Shown piece by piece: positions 4,941 to 5,539 of a DNA stretch of 5,539 nt. This DNA comes from Rhodocyclaceae bacterium (lineage in GTDB: Bacteria > Pseudomonadota > Gammaproteobacteria > Burkholderiales > Rhodocyclaceae), in contig JADLGU010000364.1 in assembly GCA_020849155.1 (NCBI GenBank), positions 1-5,539 of the forward strand. Direction: 5' to 3'. Both the position numbers and the translations under genes were made by a program. The notes under the pieces were generated by a model, which saw only the letters and a program-made list of their open reading frames with translations, was not told the DNA's origin and ran no database searches. Every line of letters begins with the position of its first letter. Positions within the stretch are counted from its first letter, which is position 1.

Positions 4941-5539
4941 ATGAAGCACACGGAAGCCGCGCCCGGCGCGGCTGAACCACCGTCACCCCTTTCCTCGGGA
5001 AAGGGGCGGGGGGATAGGCTCCGGTTCGATCCGGCAGCACGCCTGGCCGCGCGGCCGGCGATCGCCTATGACGACGAGCTGCCGGTCAGTGCGAAGCGCG
5101 GCGAGATCGCCGCGGCCATCGCAAAGAACCAGGTGATCATCGTCTGCGGCGAGACCGGCTCGGGCAAGACGACGCAGCTGCCGAAGATCTGCCTCGAACT
5201 GGGGCGGGGCGCCAATGGCCTGATCGGCCACACCCAACCGCGGCGCATCGCCGCCCGCGCCACGGCGACGCGCATCGCCCAGGAACTGAAGACGGAGCTC
5301 GGGCGCGCCGTCGGCTTCAAGATCCGCTTCACCGACCGCGTCAGCCTCGACAGCTACATCAAGCTGATGACCGACGGCATCCTGCTCGCCGAGACGCAGG
5401 GCGACCCGCAGCTGCGGCAGTACGACACGCTGATCATCGACGAGGCGCACGAGCGCAGCCTCAACATCGACTTCCTGCTCGGCTACCTGAAGCACCTCCT
5501 GCCGAAGCGCCCCGAGCTGAAGGTCATCGTCACCTCGGC
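4941..5539 (+). CDS. hrpA: DEAH-box ATP-dependent RNA helicase HrpA (5' part; continues past window)
   Basis: The frame opens with ATG at 4941, three bases after the crcB stop, and stays open to the window end (199 complete codons). Helicase motifs appear in order: LPVSAKRGEIAAAI (47-60), Walker A GETGSGKTTQLPK (70-82), motif Ia TQPRRIAARA (98-107), LMTDGILLAE, Walker B DEAHERS (167-173) and the start of motif III (TS, 198-199) at the edge. HrpA-type helicases remodel RNA and RNA-protein complexes in the cytoplasm, including processing of some fimbrial mRNA in E. coli and rescue of stalled ribosomes. Residues 1-40 lie before the conserved domain and include a Pro/Ser/Gly/Arg-rich stretch coded by a palindrome (4986-5006). 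No alternative in-frame start was found between it and the domain, and no Shine-Dalgarno precedes the ATG. HrpA is favoured over HrpB by the motif wording. Confidence 0.93.
   Translation, partial: MKHTEAAPGAAEPPSPLSSGKGRGDRLRFDPAARLAARPAIAYDDELPVSAKRGEIAAAIAKNQVIIVCGETGSGKTTQLPKICLELGRGANGLIGHTQPRRIAARATATRIAQELKTELGRAVGFKIRFTDRVSLDSYIKLMTDGILLAETQGDPQLRQYDTLIIDEAHERSLNIDFLLGYLKHLLPKRPELKVIVTS
4955..4973 (+). repeat. Short GC-rich hairpin at the crcB-hrpA junction
   Basis: AGCCGCGC at 4955-4962 pairs with GCGCGGCT at 4966-4973 around a 3-base loop (CCG). It lies within the first codons of hrpA. There is no T-run after it, so it is not a convincing intrinsic terminator; it may reduce or delay hrpA translation or arise by chance in GC-rich DNA. 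Confidence 0.45.
4986..5006 (+). repeat. Perfect 9-bp palindromic element inside the hrpA N-terminal region
   Basis: CCCCTTTCC (4986-4994) and GGAAAGGGG (4998-5006) are exact inverted repeats around the loop TCG, followed by a G-rich stretch. The look resembles CCCTCTCCC/GGGAGAGGG palindromes that are scattered between genes in many Proteobacteria. It codes for a Pro/Ser/Gly stretch (PSPLSSGKGRG) upstream of the conserved HrpA domain. That it is a dispersed repeat is inference, since only one copy is visible. Confidence 0.55.

Noticed and set aside
4955..4973. Intrinsic terminator after crcB
   Set aside because: The hairpin is not followed by a T-run and lies within the hrpA coding sequence.

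Overview
This is a GC-rich, gene-dense window of a kind typical of Betaproteobacteria. The HrpA, CrcB and ECF-sigma sequences and the codon bias would suit a Rhodocyclales-like organism, but that placement is inference. There are eight protein genes and no tRNA, rRNA, CRISPR array or insertion sequence. No gene-free stretch exceeds 300 bases; the longest is the 144-base divergent promoter region at 4401-4544.

Left of that region, seven genes run leftward on the minus strand as one apparent operon. The order is hvfA (secreted Cys-containing RiPP precursor, 4107-4400), hvfB (DUF692/MNIO iron enzyme, 3247-4098), hvfC (DUF2063 partner protein, 2504-3250), hvfX-like DoxX membrane protein (1974-2507), an ECF sigma factor (1443-1949), a zinc-finger-type membrane anti-sigma factor (751-1446) and a secreted DUF1223 thioredoxin-like protein (partial, 1-707). 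Three of the junctions are 4-base ATGA stop/start overlaps. The first four genes are a recognisable HvfABC/bufferin-type set: HvfB with HvfC converts cysteines of the precursor into copper-binding groups, and the product acts in the periplasm. The sigma/anti-sigma pair in the same transcription unit, together with an ECF-type promoter (GTAAGTT-N16-GTCTATT, minus strand 4482 to 4453) 53 bases before hvfA, suggests a self-regulating metal or redox stress response. The DUF1223 protein at the end carries a CSSC motif and may add a periplasmic thiol function.

Right of the divergent region, two genes run rightward. crcB (4545-4937) encodes a Fluc-type fluoride exporter. It is followed after 3 bases by the start of hrpA (4941 to the window end), a DEAH-box RNA helicase whose N-terminal coding region appears to contain a perfect 9-bp palindromic hairpin.

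The most interesting material is the sigma-controlled Hvf operon and its precursor, whose four Cys-Gly sites depart from the canonical EGKCG repeat and sit in a Lys/Asp-rich tail. The HvfABC and bufferin families are already described. What may be new here is the combination of regulator, DUF1223 partner and variant core peptide.
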